DNA of 51,392 bases, from positions 1-51,392 of the forward strand of contig DBXP01000018.1 in NCBI GenBank assembly GCA_002309575.1, written 5' to 3'. Under the pieces are notes generated by a model. It did no database searches. It was not told the DNA's origin and worked only from the letters and a program-made list of their open reading frames with translations. Source of the DNA: a bacterium UBP6_UBA1209 (GTDB lineage: Bacteria; UBP6; UBA1177). Numbering within the stretch: position 1 is the first letter of the stretch; every line of letters starts with the position of its first letter. A program made the position numbers and the translations under genes. Positions 32,483 through 41,262 of the stretch are shown here, piece after piece.

Positions 32483-34225
32483 TTAGTCGTAATACAAAGC
32501 TTTTACAATTTCGTCGAAGGTTGTCACGCCGTCGGCAAGTTTCCGTATCGCCGATTCGCGGAGAGTCATCATTCCGTCCATCACGGCGTTGTTGCGGATC
32601 TCTTCGGTCGAAGCGCCGGAAGATATCAGTGAGCGGAGTTTTGCGTTGACCGGCATTATCTCAACGATGGCTGTTCTGCCTTTGTAGCCGGTAAACCTGC
32701 ATTTTACACAGCCTTCGGCATCTTTGATTTTGTAAGACTGGTCGAGAGGGAGATCGAGTGTTATCTTTTCCTCTTCGGTCATTTCGCGGTCAAAAGAACA
32801 GTGCGGACAGACCTTTCTGACAAGTCTCTGCGCGACAACAGCGTTTAGGACGCCGGCAATCATAAAATATTCGACCCCGAGATCGTTAAGTCTTTCAACA
32901 CTTGAGGCTGTGTCGTTCGTGTGGAGCGTCGAAAGCACCAGGTGCCCTGTCAGAGCCGCCTGAACGGCATTTGCAGCGGTCTCTTTGTCACGGATCTCGC
33001 CGATCATGACGATATCCGGGTCCTGTCTCAGAATGTGTCGGAGAGCATTGGAAAATGTGATCCCGGCGCGGTTGTTGACGCCCATCTGGTTTATCTCTTC
33101 GATAACGATTTCTATAGGATCTTCAACCGAAACGATATTTATTTCAGGCGAGGCCATTGTTTTTAAAGTCGAATAGAGAGTTGTCGATTTTCCGCTGCCG
33201 GTCGGACCCGTTACAAGGACCATTCCGTAAGTTTTTTTCATCGCTGTATTGAAGGTTTTCAACTGCTCGTCTGTAAAGCCTAAATTGCTGGTATCTTTTA
33301 TAAAATCTCCCGATTCGAGAATCCTCAGGACCATTTTTTCGCCGTTTACGACAGGAATCGTGCTGGCGCGGAGCTCGACCTCCTGTCCTGTCTCTGTCAA
33401 AACCTTGATCCTGCCGTCCTGAGGTCGTCTTTTTTCCGCGATATCCATCCTTGCCAGCATTTTGAGACGGCTCACAAAGGGAAGATGCGCCTCTGCAGGG
33501 AAGGTGTAAATTGTATGCAGAACACCGTCAAGCCTAAATCTGATCAAGGTTTCAGAGCGTTTGGGTTCGATATGGATATCACTTGCCTCCTGCTCGATTG
33601 CATACTTCAGCATGTAATCGACGGCATTGATGATATTTTTGTCGTCCATATTTTTTGCCTGACCGAGACCAGTCAGATGTTCGAGATTATTGAGCTCCTC
33701 CTTTTTGTTGTCGTTTGCCGCTGCCGATATCGATTTTTTGAAGCCGAAAAGATCATCGATAGTGCCTTCGATCTGCTTGGAAGAGGAGACGACCGGGATT
33801 ATTTCGCAGCCGCTGCTGGTCGAAAGCTGATCGATGATATCCGTCCTGAAGGGATCTGCGATTGCGACAACGATAGCCTCGCCCTCTTTGTAAAGCGGAA
33901 TGACGCGGTTAAGTCGGCCGTACTTTGCGCTGATGGTCTTGACAACGAGCTGCGAATCGATTTTGAGCGGGTCGATAACGACATATTCGCAGCCGCTACG
34001 GACAGCGAGAAGTTTAAGGATCTGCTCTTCGTCAAGCGGTATAGACTCCTTTTCGCAGGCAAAAGCCACGAGTTCGGTCACAAAAGGTTCGCGCTTGTAT
34101 TTGGACGTGAAAAGCGATTCGTAATAATCTTTTTTATTAAGGAAAAGCTCTCTGGCAGGGCTCTCCAGAACGGAGTAATCAACGAGCATATCGAGCAGAA
34201 GCGAAAGTGTAAGTTCTATTTTCAT
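32483..34225 (-). CDS. pilB: PilB/GspE-type pilus assembly ATPase
   Basis: Cytoplasmic hexameric ATPase that drives pilus extension. The 580-residue protein has an N-terminal MshEN-type region (about 1-150). The ATPase core has GPTGSGKSTTLYSTL (Walker A), EDPIE (Asp box), LRHILRQDPDIVMIGEIRD (Walker B) and a His box LSTLHTNDTASSVERL. Four Cys of the zinc module (CPHC and CVKC) are present. The frame allows a start at 34282, but I use 34225, where AAGGA is correctly spaced. It could instead serve a type II secretion system. The two pilin genes just downstream favour type IV pili. Confidence 0.9.
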   Translation of the reverse strand: MKIELTLSLLLDMLVDYSVLESPARELFLNKKDYYESLFTSKYKREPFVTELVAFACEKESIPLDEEQILKLLAVRSGCEYVVIDPLKIDSQLVVKTISAKYGRLNRVIPLYKEGEAIVVAIADPFRTDIIDQLSTSSGCEIIPVVSSSKQIEGTIDDLFGFKKSISAAANDNKKEELNNLEHLTGLGQAKNMDDKNIINAVDYMLKYAIEQEASDIHIEPKRSETLIRFRLDGVLHTIYTFPAEAHLPFVSRLKMLARMDIAEKRRPQDGRIKVLTETGQEVELRASTIPVVNGEKMVLRILESGDFIKDTSNLGFTDEQLKTFNTAMKKTYGMVLVTGPTGSGKSTTLYSTLKTMASPEINIVSVEDPIEIVIEEINQMGVNNRAGITFSNALRHILRQDPDIVMIGEIRDKETAANAVQAALTGHLVLSTLHTNDTASSVERLNDLGVEYFMIAGVLNAVVAQRLVRKVCPHCSFDREMTEEEKITLDLPLDQSYKIKDAEGCVKCRFTGYKGRTAIVEIMPVNAKLRSLISSGASTEEIRNNAVMDGMMTLRESAIRKLADGVTTFDEIVKALYYD

Positions 34226-34257
34226 GTCAGGTCCTTCGGTTGTTAAAACGGTATAAT

Positions 34258-34275
34258 TTACACAATTTTGTGTAA
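34258..34275. promoter_or_regulatory. Inverted repeat upstream of pilB-like gene, possible operator
   Basis: TTACACAA and TTGTGTAA arms of eight bases are separated by two bases. The dyad lies 33 bases before the chosen ATG at 34225 and overlaps a possible -10 region. The tight spacing fits a dimeric regulator better than a terminator. Confidence 0.5.
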
Positions 34276-34303
34276 TGCTCAATAAAATTGCAGAGTTGTC
34301 AGG

Positions 34304-35470
34304 CTAAATCAGCGAATTATAGAGCGAAAGGAATTTTTCGGAGATATTTTCCCATGAAAATTCTGCCTGGATATGAGAAATTGCGGCATCACAGAGCTCA
34401 TTGGCTAGTATTTTATCTTTTTCCAGTCTTAAAATCGCGTTGGCAATAGCCTCTGGATCTTTTTCAGGCACTAAGAGACCGGTCTTTTCATTTATCACAA
34501 TATCGGGAATTCCTCCGACATTTGAAGCGATGAGCGGAATATGAAAACTTGCCGCTTCAAGCAGAACAGTTCCTAAACCTTCTGTAAATCCTTGGTCATC
34601 AACGATTGACGGCAAAACGAAGATGTCTGCGTTTTGGTAGATTTCCTCAAGATTTTTTCCTGTCTGATAGCCATGGAAAATAACATTTTCCGGAGCGATC
34701 TTTTCTAAATTTTCTCTTTCCGGACCGTCTCCGACAATGTGAAGTTCAAATTTTTCGGGGCTTAACCAGTGAAGCGCATCAATTAAATAATCGACTCCCT
34801 TTAGCTTTATAAGACGACCTACAAAGAGAACTGAAACTTTCATTCTATCAGAGTTTTGAGACGGCTTTTCGTCTATTTTGCCGATCCCGGAACCCATTGG
34901 GATTATTTTTATCTCTCTTATAGGTGCGATTTTTAAAACTTCGTTTTTCATAAAAGTCGAATTTACCGTAACAAAATCGGCATAACCAAGCATCCATTTG
35001 AAAATTTTTCGGAAAATTTGGTTTTTTTTCGCCATGTTTACTTCACTTCCGTGACAGGTCATGACAAGCGGTTTCTTTGAAACACGTTTCATTGCAATGC
35101 CGAAAAGGGCGAGCGGGAAAGGAAAATGAACGTGAATCAGATCAAAATCGTTGTTTTTAGCAAAATTTCTTGCTGAGATCATTCCGGAAAGCAAAAAAAA
35201 CGGCAGAACAAAAAAATATAGTTTATTACTTTTCAATTTTTCGGGAACAGACATGTCATGGCTAAGTTTTTCCCATTTCCTAAAAAAGTATCTGAAACGA
35301 AACACTTTGATATTGTTGCTGATTTCGCTATTCCTTCCACAGTATGAAGAGGTGAAAATCTCTGTTTCGGCACCTTTCATTTTCAGTAGATTAATGAGTT
35401 TTATTATCCATGGAATGAGAACATCTTTTTCGCTTCTCGGAAACGCAGTAGTGATCGAAACGACTTTCAT
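34304..35470 (-). CDS. Glycosyltransferase family 4
   Basis: Cytoplasmic GT-B enzyme of 388 residues, likely for surface glycan synthesis. The N-terminal half has LIHVHFPFPLALFG and TCHGSEV. The C-terminal half has LFVGRLIKLKGVDYLIDAL, IFVLPSIVDDQGFTEGLG and the E-x7-E-type EGLGTVLLEA, as in retaining GT4 enzymes. The ATG at 35470 overlaps the stop of the GT2 gene by one base (TGATG), so the two act in one pathway. Donor and acceptor are unknown. It ends 79 bases before the pilB-like start. Confidence 0.88.
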   Translation of the reverse strand: MKVVSITTAFPRSEKDVLIPWIIKLINLLKMKGAETEIFTSSYCGRNSEISNNIKVFRFRYFFRKWEKLSHDMSVPEKLKSNKLYFFVLPFFLLSGMISARNFAKNNDFDLIHVHFPFPLALFGIAMKRVSKKPLVMTCHGSEVNMAKKNQIFRKIFKWMLGYADFVTVNSTFMKNEVLKIAPIREIKIIPMGSGIGKIDEKPSQNSDRMKVSVLFVGRLIKLKGVDYLIDALHWLSPEKFELHIVGDGPERENLEKIAPENVIFHGYQTGKNLEEIYQNADIFVLPSIVDDQGFTEGLGTVLLEAASFHIPLIASNVGGIPDIVINEKTGLLVPEKDPEAIANAILRLEKDKILANELCDAAISHIQAEFSWENISEKFLSLYNSLI

Positions 35471-36300
35471 CAGAAGATTTTTCCTCTTTTTTTGTAACCG
35501 CGCCAGAACTTGCGCCAGGTGTAGCGGATGCCGCCCTGAGTCAGATGCCACCAGAGTTTGGCGAATCTGTGGCGCACGCGGTAGTATTTTCCGGCAAAAG
35601 AGTTTTCTGGCGGAAAGCCGAATTTTTCGGCTAGCATTTTTTCATTCAGAATCGTTGTTTCGTTCAGGTGGTCGTCCGGGCTTTTCTGGGTCGAAGTGCG
35701 CCTGAAAGCTGCCAGAAAATCATTAATTTTGTAAAACGCATCAACGCCTTCTTGAAAAATAAAGCGGAAAATCATGTCACCGTCCATAAGCATATGAAGT
35801 CTTTCGTCATGCTGTCCGAATTTTTCGTGAACGCTTTTCCGCCAGAACATCGTCTGGTTGTAGCAGTCAAACCCTTCGTAGGAAAAATGCGGAACCCTAG
35901 GTTTCGGTGCCGAATAGGTTTTATCTATTACATTGTCGAATTCATCGATTTCGTACCAGTTGCCGTAAACTATTTTTTTATCCGGAAATTTTTCAAAAAC
36001 TTCCAAAACCTTTTTGAATGCACCCGGCATATAGATGTCGTCGCTGTTCTGCCAGCCGAAAATATCACCCGTAGCATGAGCGAAACCTTTGTTAAGCGCG
36101 TGACTCTGGCCGCGGTCCTTTTCCGAGACCCAGTAGGCGATTTTGTCTTCGTATTTTTTTATGATTTCAACAGAATTGTCGGCAGAACCGCCGTCAATAA
36201 CGATAATTTCGGTTTCAACTCCCTGATTTATGACGGAAAGCAGTGTTCTTTCCAGAAATTCGCCCTGGTTGTAGCTCGGAATTACGATTGAAAACTTCAT
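35470..36300 (-). CDS. Glycosyltransferase family 2
   Basis: The 276-residue GT-A enzyme starts MKFSIVIPSYNQGEFLERTL and has EIIVIDGGSADNS, a HALNKGFAHATGDIFGWQNSDD segment (DxD equivalent as SDD) and FWRKSVHEKFG acceptor-side sequence. It adds a sugar from a nucleotide donor, probably to a polysaccharide, lipid or protein glycan. It follows transketolase by about 60 bases and is coupled to the GT4 gene. Confidence 0.9.
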   Translation of the reverse strand: MKFSIVIPSYNQGEFLERTLLSVINQGVETEIIVIDGGSADNSVEIIKKYEDKIAYWVSEKDRGQSHALNKGFAHATGDIFGWQNSDDIYMPGAFKKVLEVFEKFPDKKIVYGNWYEIDEFDNVIDKTYSAPKPRVPHFSYEGFDCYNQTMFWRKSVHEKFGQHDERLHMLMDGDMIFRFIFQEGVDAFYKINDFLAAFRRTSTQKSPDDHLNETTILNEKMLAEKFGFPPENSFAGKYYRVRHRFAKLWWHLTQGGIRYTWRKFWRGYKKRGKIF

Positions 36301-36359
36301 TCAGACCTCGGTTCACATTTTTAAGAGAGTGCAGTAAAATCCGGTATTGTAACCGCGGA

Positions 36360-38357
36360 TCACTTCATCGCTTTTGCTGTTTTTACGATGTTTTCGACGG
36401 TGAAGCCGTATTTCTGCAGAACGGTTTCTCCGGGGGCCGAAGTACCGAAATCGTCCGCGGAGATGATCTTTCCGCTGATACCGGAGTATTTTTCCCAGCC
36501 GAAGCTGCTTGCCGCTTCGATAACGACTCTGCGTTTCACTGCCGGCGGAATTACGGATTTCCGGTATGCTTTCGGCTGTTTTTCAAAAATTTCACGTGAA
36601 ACAATGTTGACGACTTGAACATTTTTGCCTTCAGAAATCAGTAGCTTGGCTGCCTCAAGTGCAAGATGGACTTCAGAGCCTGTCGCGATTAAAAGGATGT
36701 CTGGCTTGTCGTTTTTCAAAATAGCGTAACCTCCGCGGAGAACGCCTTCTGCGGATTCATATTTTGTCCTGTCGATCACCGGAAGATCCTGACGGGTCAA
36801 AACCAGTACTGTCGGCTGGTCCTTGTGGGACAGTATATAGTGCCATGCTTCTGCGGTTTCGTTCGCGTCTGCAGGTCTCATGACGTTAAGTCTCGGGATG
36901 CAGCGGAGGGATGCAAGCTGCTCTACCGGCTGGTGTGTCGGACCGTCTTCGCCGACAGCTAGAGAATCGTGAGTGAAGATAAAAACCGGATCGAGACCGG
37001 CCAGGGCCGCTAATCTTATCGGAGGACGCATATAATCGACAAAAGAGAAAAATGTCGAGGAAAACGGTCTGAATCCGCCGTGGTAGCAGATCCCGTTGAT
37101 GACGGCTCCCATTGCGTGCTCGCGGACTCCGAAGTGGATGTTGCTGCCGGAAAAATCGTCGGCGCTTATCCACTCTTTGCCTTTGATTGCGGTCTTTGTC
37201 GAGCAGCTGAGGTCGGCATCTCCGCCGATGATCCACGGGAAAACGGAAGCGAGTTTCGAGACGATCTCGCCGTTCGCGGTGCGGGTCGCGATCTTTTTTT
37301 CGTTTGTAAATTTCGGGAGAATTGCAACGATTTTTTCATCCAGATCTTTAGAGCCCTGTTCAAAAAGTTCTTTGAAAAGCTCCGCTTTCCCGGAATCATT
37401 TGCGAGAATTTCGCCGAACTCCTTTTTCCATTTGCGGGCAAGCCTGATGTTGCGGTTCATGCTCTTTGCAAAGTCTTCCAAAACGTCTCCGTCTACTGCG
37501 AAAGTCTTGTCAGGATCCATGCCGAAAGCCTGTTTTATTTGGTAAATTTCGTCAGCGCCGAGCGGAGAGCCGTGCGATGATGATTTGCCTGCTTTATTGG
37601 GTGAACCGTAGCCGATCGTTGTCTTGACGATAATGAGAGAGGGCTTTCCGGTTTCGTTTTTCGCGTTTGTCAGAGCCTTGTCGATTGCATCCAGATCCGT
37701 GTCGCCGTTTTGGACGGTCTGAACGTGGAAACCGTAGCTTTCGAAGCGTTTTTGAATGTCTTCGGTAAAGGTTATGTTTGTCGGACCGTCAAGCGAAACG
37801 TCATTTGAATCGTAGAGAACGATCAGCTTTCCGAGTTTCAAATGTCCGGCGATAGATGCCGCTTCCGATGAAATCCCCTCCATCAGACAACCGTCGCCAG
37901 CCAGAACGTATGTGAAGTGATCTATGATCTTGCCGAATCTTGCGGAGAGCATTTTTTCTGCAATTGCCATGCCGACAGCGTTTGCGATCCCCTGCCCCAG
38001 CGGGCCTGTCGTCGCGTCAACACCAGGGGTCATGCCGAATTCCGGATGACCTGGAGTTTTGCTGCCGAGCTGACGGAAATTTTTTAAATCTTCGAGAGTG
38101 AGTCCGCGGAATCCGGAAAGAAAAAGCATCGCATAGAGCAGGGCGCTTCCGTGTCCTGCCGAGAGAACGAAGCGGTCTCGGTTGATCCAGCAGGCGTCGT
38201 TCGGTGCGACTCTCAGGTGGTTTTTCCAGAGAACGTAAGCCATAGGAGCGGCTCCGAGCGGTAACCCGGGATGACCCGAATTTGCCTTCTGAATCATGTC
38301 TGCCGCCAGCATTCTTATGGTATTTACACTTTTTTGTGCTGTCTTTTCGAATGTCAT
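36360..38357 (-). CDS. tkt: Transketolase
   Basis: Moves two-carbon units between sugar phosphates using thiamine diphosphate. The 665-residue protein has SGHPGLPLGAAPMAYVLW, GPLGQGIANAVGMA, the TPP motif GDGCLMEGISSEAASIAGHL, and a C-terminal FIFTHDSLAVGEDGPTHQPVEQ. All are complete and the length is standard. The start at 38357 follows GGGAGGA; the longer frame upstream gives a non-conserved extension. A parS-like site falls inside the gene at 36588. Confidence 0.95.
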   Translation of the reverse strand: MTFEKTAQKSVNTIRMLAADMIQKANSGHPGLPLGAAPMAYVLWKNHLRVAPNDACWINRDRFVLSAGHGSALLYAMLFLSGFRGLTLEDLKNFRQLGSKTPGHPEFGMTPGVDATTGPLGQGIANAVGMAIAEKMLSARFGKIIDHFTYVLAGDGCLMEGISSEAASIAGHLKLGKLIVLYDSNDVSLDGPTNITFTEDIQKRFESYGFHVQTVQNGDTDLDAIDKALTNAKNETGKPSLIIVKTTIGYGSPNKAGKSSSHGSPLGADEIYQIKQAFGMDPDKTFAVDGDVLEDFAKSMNRNIRLARKWKKEFGEILANDSGKAELFKELFEQGSKDLDEKIVAILPKFTNEKKIATRTANGEIVSKLASVFPWIIGGDADLSCSTKTAIKGKEWISADDFSGSNIHFGVREHAMGAVINGICYHGGFRPFSSTFFSFVDYMRPPIRLAALAGLDPVFIFTHDSLAVGEDGPTHQPVEQLASLRCIPRLNVMRPADANETAEAWHYILSHKDQPTVLVLTRQDLPVIDRTKYESAEGVLRGGYAILKNDKPDILLIATGSEVHLALEAAKLLISEGKNVQVVNIVSREIFEKQPKAYRKSVIPPAVKRRVVIEAASSFGWEKYSGISGKIISADDFGTSAPGETVLQKYGFTVENIVKTAKAMK
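36588..36603. promoter_or_regulatory. parS-like site inside transketolase gene
   Basis: AATTTCACGTGAAACA matches TGTTTCACGTGAAACA at 14 of 16 positions; the 12-base core TTTCACGTGAAA is perfect. It encodes VSRE in frame, as do the two perfect parS sites. ParB tolerance of the outer bases is variable, so it may be a weak site. Confidence 0.5.
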
Positions 38358-38390
38358 AACTCCTCCCAAGGTTAAAATTTGAAGCGCCAA

Positions 38391-38418
38391 AATATACAGA
38401 AAATTTTTTTCTATTCAA
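38391..38418 (-). promoter_or_regulatory. Probable promoter of transketolase gene
   Basis: On the minus strand TTGAAT (38413-38418), 16-base spacer, TATATT (38391-38396), about 35 bases before the tkt ATG. The rest of the 185-base gap up to 38542 shows only a 25-codon frame at 38438 that I do not accept as a gene. Confidence 0.55.
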
Positions 38419-38542
38419 AAAGAAATATATTGCAGCAATGAAAAGAGATCTGTTTTTGCCTGAAAGCGGGTTCAAGGAGAATTTTTTGAAACCAAAAGGC
38501 AGAAACCGCGTCTAATCTAAGTGTTTTTTATCAGGAGGAAAA

Positions 38543-39367
38543 ATGAAAAAGCTATTGATTTTAGTCACGATTTTAATTTCTACGCTGTTTGTTTGCGCGG
38601 AAGAGGAGAAAACCGACGCCGTTACTCAGGCAACCGAAAAGAGAGAAACCGCCCCGGCGCAACCTGCTGAAAAAGCTGCTCCGGAAAAGGGCAAGGTTTA
38701 TGAAGGTATGCCTATAACTCCTGAATTTTCCAAGGAGGTCATCGACAAAATAACGGCAAAATACTCGAAAATGTATGAAACTTACGCCGGAGTCAAAAAC
38801 ACGCGCCACGTCACGGTCGAATACCGCGACCCCAAGACGAACGAACTGCTTGAAACCGAAAAGTATGTCTACACACGCAAGGACTACTGGTACAAAGATC
38901 TGGATTATGAACTCCTTTCATGTGAATCGGACGGAAAACCGAGACGTAAGGGAGTTATTGCCTGTGATCCGCACGAATCGAAACCGGGAATCCCCCACTT
39001 CGACAAAAACGGCGAGAAGGAGTACATCCGAGAGCTCGTCGCTGTCGAAAAACTGAACGGCAGGCTTGCATACAAGATCAAAATGACGGCAAGGAAGCCG
39101 AAAGGCGAACACTTCGTCGGCCACGTCTGGATAGCAGTCGACAATCTCGAATACATGCAGAACGAAGGCAAATCAGGCAAAAAAAGAATGGGCGAAAAGA
39201 ATCTTTACGTCAAATATCAGGCCAAAGACTTCAACAACGGTCAGTTTTTCCACTTTACAAGCGGCTATATGAGAGTAGAGATAAGCGTCATGGGCTACAA
39301 ACGGGTTCTCGTCTACAAATTCGAGAACAAAGATATCGAACTTATGCCGAAAAAGGAAAAAAAATAG
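38543..39367 (+). CDS. LolA-like outer membrane lipoprotein-sorting family protein
   Basis: The 274-residue periplasmic protein has a signal peptide (about 1-19), an Ala/Pro/Glu/Lys-rich linker (30-55), and then a half-open beta barrel pattern: VTVEYRDPKTNELLETEKYVYTRK, GVIACDPHES, VEKLNGRLAYKIKMTARK, HVWIAVDNLEYMQN. These strands fit the LolA/LolB fold class. It may carry lipoproteins or another lipid across the periplasm, but it is not classical LolA. AGGAGG precedes the ATG. A steroid 5-alpha-reductase-like gene follows after 8 bases, so a lipid-handling unit is plausible. Confidence 0.65.
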   Translation: MKKLLILVTILISTLFVCAEEEKTDAVTQATEKRETAPAQPAEKAAPEKGKVYEGMPITPEFSKEVIDKITAKYSKMYETYAGVKNTRHVTVEYRDPKTNELLETEKYVYTRKDYWYKDLDYELLSCESDGKPRRKGVIACDPHESKPGIPHFDKNGEKEYIRELVAVEKLNGRLAYKIKMTARKPKGEHFVGHVWIAVDNLEYMQNEGKSGKKRMGEKNLYVKYQAKDFNNGQFFHFTSGYMRVEISVMGYKRVLVYKFENKDIELMPKKEKK

Positions 39368-39375
39368 GGGTTTCA

Positions 39376-40122
39376 ATGGAGCAGCTCTACAAATATACGA
39401 TCATTTTTCTTTTCGCGAGCGGTCTTCTGACCTGGATCTCGCTCTATTTCGTAACAGCCGGTTACGGCCGCTTCGGCAGCAAGAAATGGGGCCCGGCTGT
39501 AAATCCGAAGCTCGGATGGCTTCTGATGGAGTCTCCTGTAGTCGTTTTGCCCATTGTTTTCGCGTGCTTAGGCAAAGTGAACGCTGTCACGGGCGTAATG
39601 CTCGGGATTTGGCTTTCCCACTATGTCCAGCGTGATCTGATTTATCCGTTTCTCATAAAAAACGGCGCGAAAATGCCTCTTTCGATCATCGCGATGTCGC
39701 TTTTTTTCAATCTGATGAACGGTTTCATCAACGGATTCTGGCTCTTTTTCCTCTCGGACTACCAGCTTGCATGGTTTGCCAGCCCGCAGTTTATCCTGGG
39801 CGTGATCCTCTTTTATTTCGGGATGTTCGTGAATATTCAGTCCGACAAGATCCTGCGTGATCTGAGAAAAGAAAAAGGCCCCGGCTATCATATTCCCGAA
39901 AAGGGCTTTCACCGCTTTGTGGCGAGTCCGAACTACTTCGGCGAGATCGTAGAATGGGCTGGCTGGGCTCTTCTGACCTGGTCGGTGCCGGGACTTACCT
40001 TTCTTTTTTTCACAATGGCAAATCTTGTACCGAGGGCGCATTCAAACCGTAAATGGTACGTTGAAAAGTTCGGCGAAGCATATCCCAAAAGCCGCAAAAG
40101 AGTCTTTCCGTTTATCTATTAA
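39376..40122 (+). CDS. Steroid 5-alpha-reductase (SRD5A/DET2)-like membrane enzyme
   Basis: The 248-residue membrane protein is strikingly similar to eukaryotic 5-alpha-reductases. It carries GYGRFGSKKWGPAV, GWLLMESPVVVLP with E52, LSHYVQRDLIYPF with Y83, YHIPEKGFHRFVASPNYFGE, EWAGWALLTWSVPG and HSNRKWYVEKFGEAYPKSRK. E52 and Y83 align with E57 and Y91 of human SRD5A2. The family uses NADPH to reduce a double bond next to a keto group. The substrate here could be a steroid, terpenoid or lipid enone. It is cotranscribed with the LolA-like gene by position. Confidence 0.85.
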   Translation: MEQLYKYTIIFLFASGLLTWISLYFVTAGYGRFGSKKWGPAVNPKLGWLLMESPVVVLPIVFACLGKVNAVTGVMLGIWLSHYVQRDLIYPFLIKNGAKMPLSIIAMSLFFNLMNGFINGFWLFFLSDYQLAWFASPQFILGVILFYFGMFVNIQSDKILRDLRKEKGPGYHIPEKGFHRFVASPNYFGEIVEWAGWALLTWSVPGLTFLFFTMANLVPRAHSNRKWYVEKFGEAYPKSRKRVFPFIY

Positions 40123-40224
40123 AAGCCGGATAATCCCCTCCCCTTCTCTTAAATTTTTTTTTAGCAGATAATCATTATAATATGCCGTTTGAAATGTGTT
40201 TTTATGTGAAAAATGGAGGGAAAG

Positions 40225-41259
40225 ATGAAAAAAATAGTCGTGATTATCGCTGCTCTGGTCCTTTTTATACTTGTTTCCTGCGGTGACGAGGAGCCTGCCG
40301 ACGATGCCGGCGAGCTTCCTGACTGGGACTATGCAAATGTCGTTACGGATGATGAAAACAGCGGCGGAAACAGTGACACAGGATCTGAATTGCCTGGTGA
40401 TTCCGGCGCGGACACCGGAACAAATCCCGGGGATACGGGAGACAGCGGATCAAGCGATGTTGTTGTGACTCCTGATGATGATCCGGTTGTTCCTACCGAG
40501 GAGTGCGGCAACGAAAAGGTCGACTACAACGAGAGATGCGACACTTTTGCTCCGATGCCCTGTTCAGACCTCCACACAATGATGTCAGGTGTCGCCTACT
40601 GCAATGCAAACTGCACGGCCTACAATCTCACAGGTTGCAGCAAAAGCATCTGGGGAGTTGTAAATATCGGCTTCAAAACAGATTTTATTATGGATGATTC
40701 CAAGATCGGGGATCCTTCGTATTTCGCAAAGGGAAGTGTCGGATATGCGGCTTTCAACGGGCTTTACGGCGATACGAAGACCTACTTCCCCGGCGATATG
40801 CCGTCTGTATCATACGCTTCAACGACAAACTATACAGGAACACTGGGAGGTCAGAAACGTCAGCTTACGATCAAGCAGTATCCGATTCAGAACGGTGTCC
40901 AGGGCTATCCGCGCCATGAGCTTGAGTTTGCGCCCGGAACCTTCAAAGTCGGCGGTGACTACAGTATCAACGCGGTCTCTCTTTTCGATATGGTCGACAA
41001 TCTTCTGAAGCTTGTCCGCTATAGACTTATCGACAAGCAGAACGGTGTCGAATGCATCATGGGGATCGGTTACAGCGGGAGAGTCAACATCAAGAGTGTT
41101 TACCCCGAAAACGAACAGCTTTACGAAGGCGGCACGATTTCGGTCGTTGCAAACGACGTCGATTTTTATCACCCCTACGAAATTCCCGGCTATAACGACG
41201 AGGAGAATCCTCAGGAGGTTCCGGCCGAGGTTCTCAAGTATCCGGTCTGCACAAAGTAA
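40225..41259 (+). CDS. Cys-rich lipoprotein with a myxococcal-type repeat
   Basis: The 344-residue lipoprotein has lipobox LVSC (C19), a long Ser/Gly/Asp/Thr-rich linker (about 35-90), then CGNEKVDYNERCDTF, a good match to the myxococcal Cys-rich repeat (CGNGxVExGEECDDGN). CSDLHTMMSGVAYCNANC follows. The remainder (about 140-344) is a beta-rich domain I do not recognise, perhaps lipid- or ligand-binding. A TATAAT at 40176-40181 and GGAGGG before the ATG suggest its own promoter, though the -35 is poor. mnmE starts 3 bases after its stop. Confidence 0.75.
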   Translation: MKKIVVIIAALVLFILVSCGDEEPADDAGELPDWDYANVVTDDENSGGNSDTGSELPGDSGADTGTNPGDTGDSGSSDVVVTPDDDPVVPTEECGNEKVDYNERCDTFAPMPCSDLHTMMSGVAYCNANCTAYNLTGCSKSIWGVVNIGFKTDFIMDDSKIGDPSYFAKGSVGYAAFNGLYGDTKTYFPGDMPSVSYASTTNYTGTLGGQKRQLTIKQYPIQNGVQGYPRHELEFAPGTFKVGGDYSINAVSLFDMVDNLLKLVRYRLIDKQNGVECIMGIGYSGRVNIKSVYPENEQLYEGGTISVVANDVDFYHPYEIPGYNDEENPQEVPAEVLKYPVCTK

Positions 41260-41262
41260 TTC

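Noticed and set aside
38438..38515. 25-codon frame in the gap before the LolA-like gene
   Set aside because: Too short to judge, no ribosome site, no known pattern; the gap more likely holds promoters.
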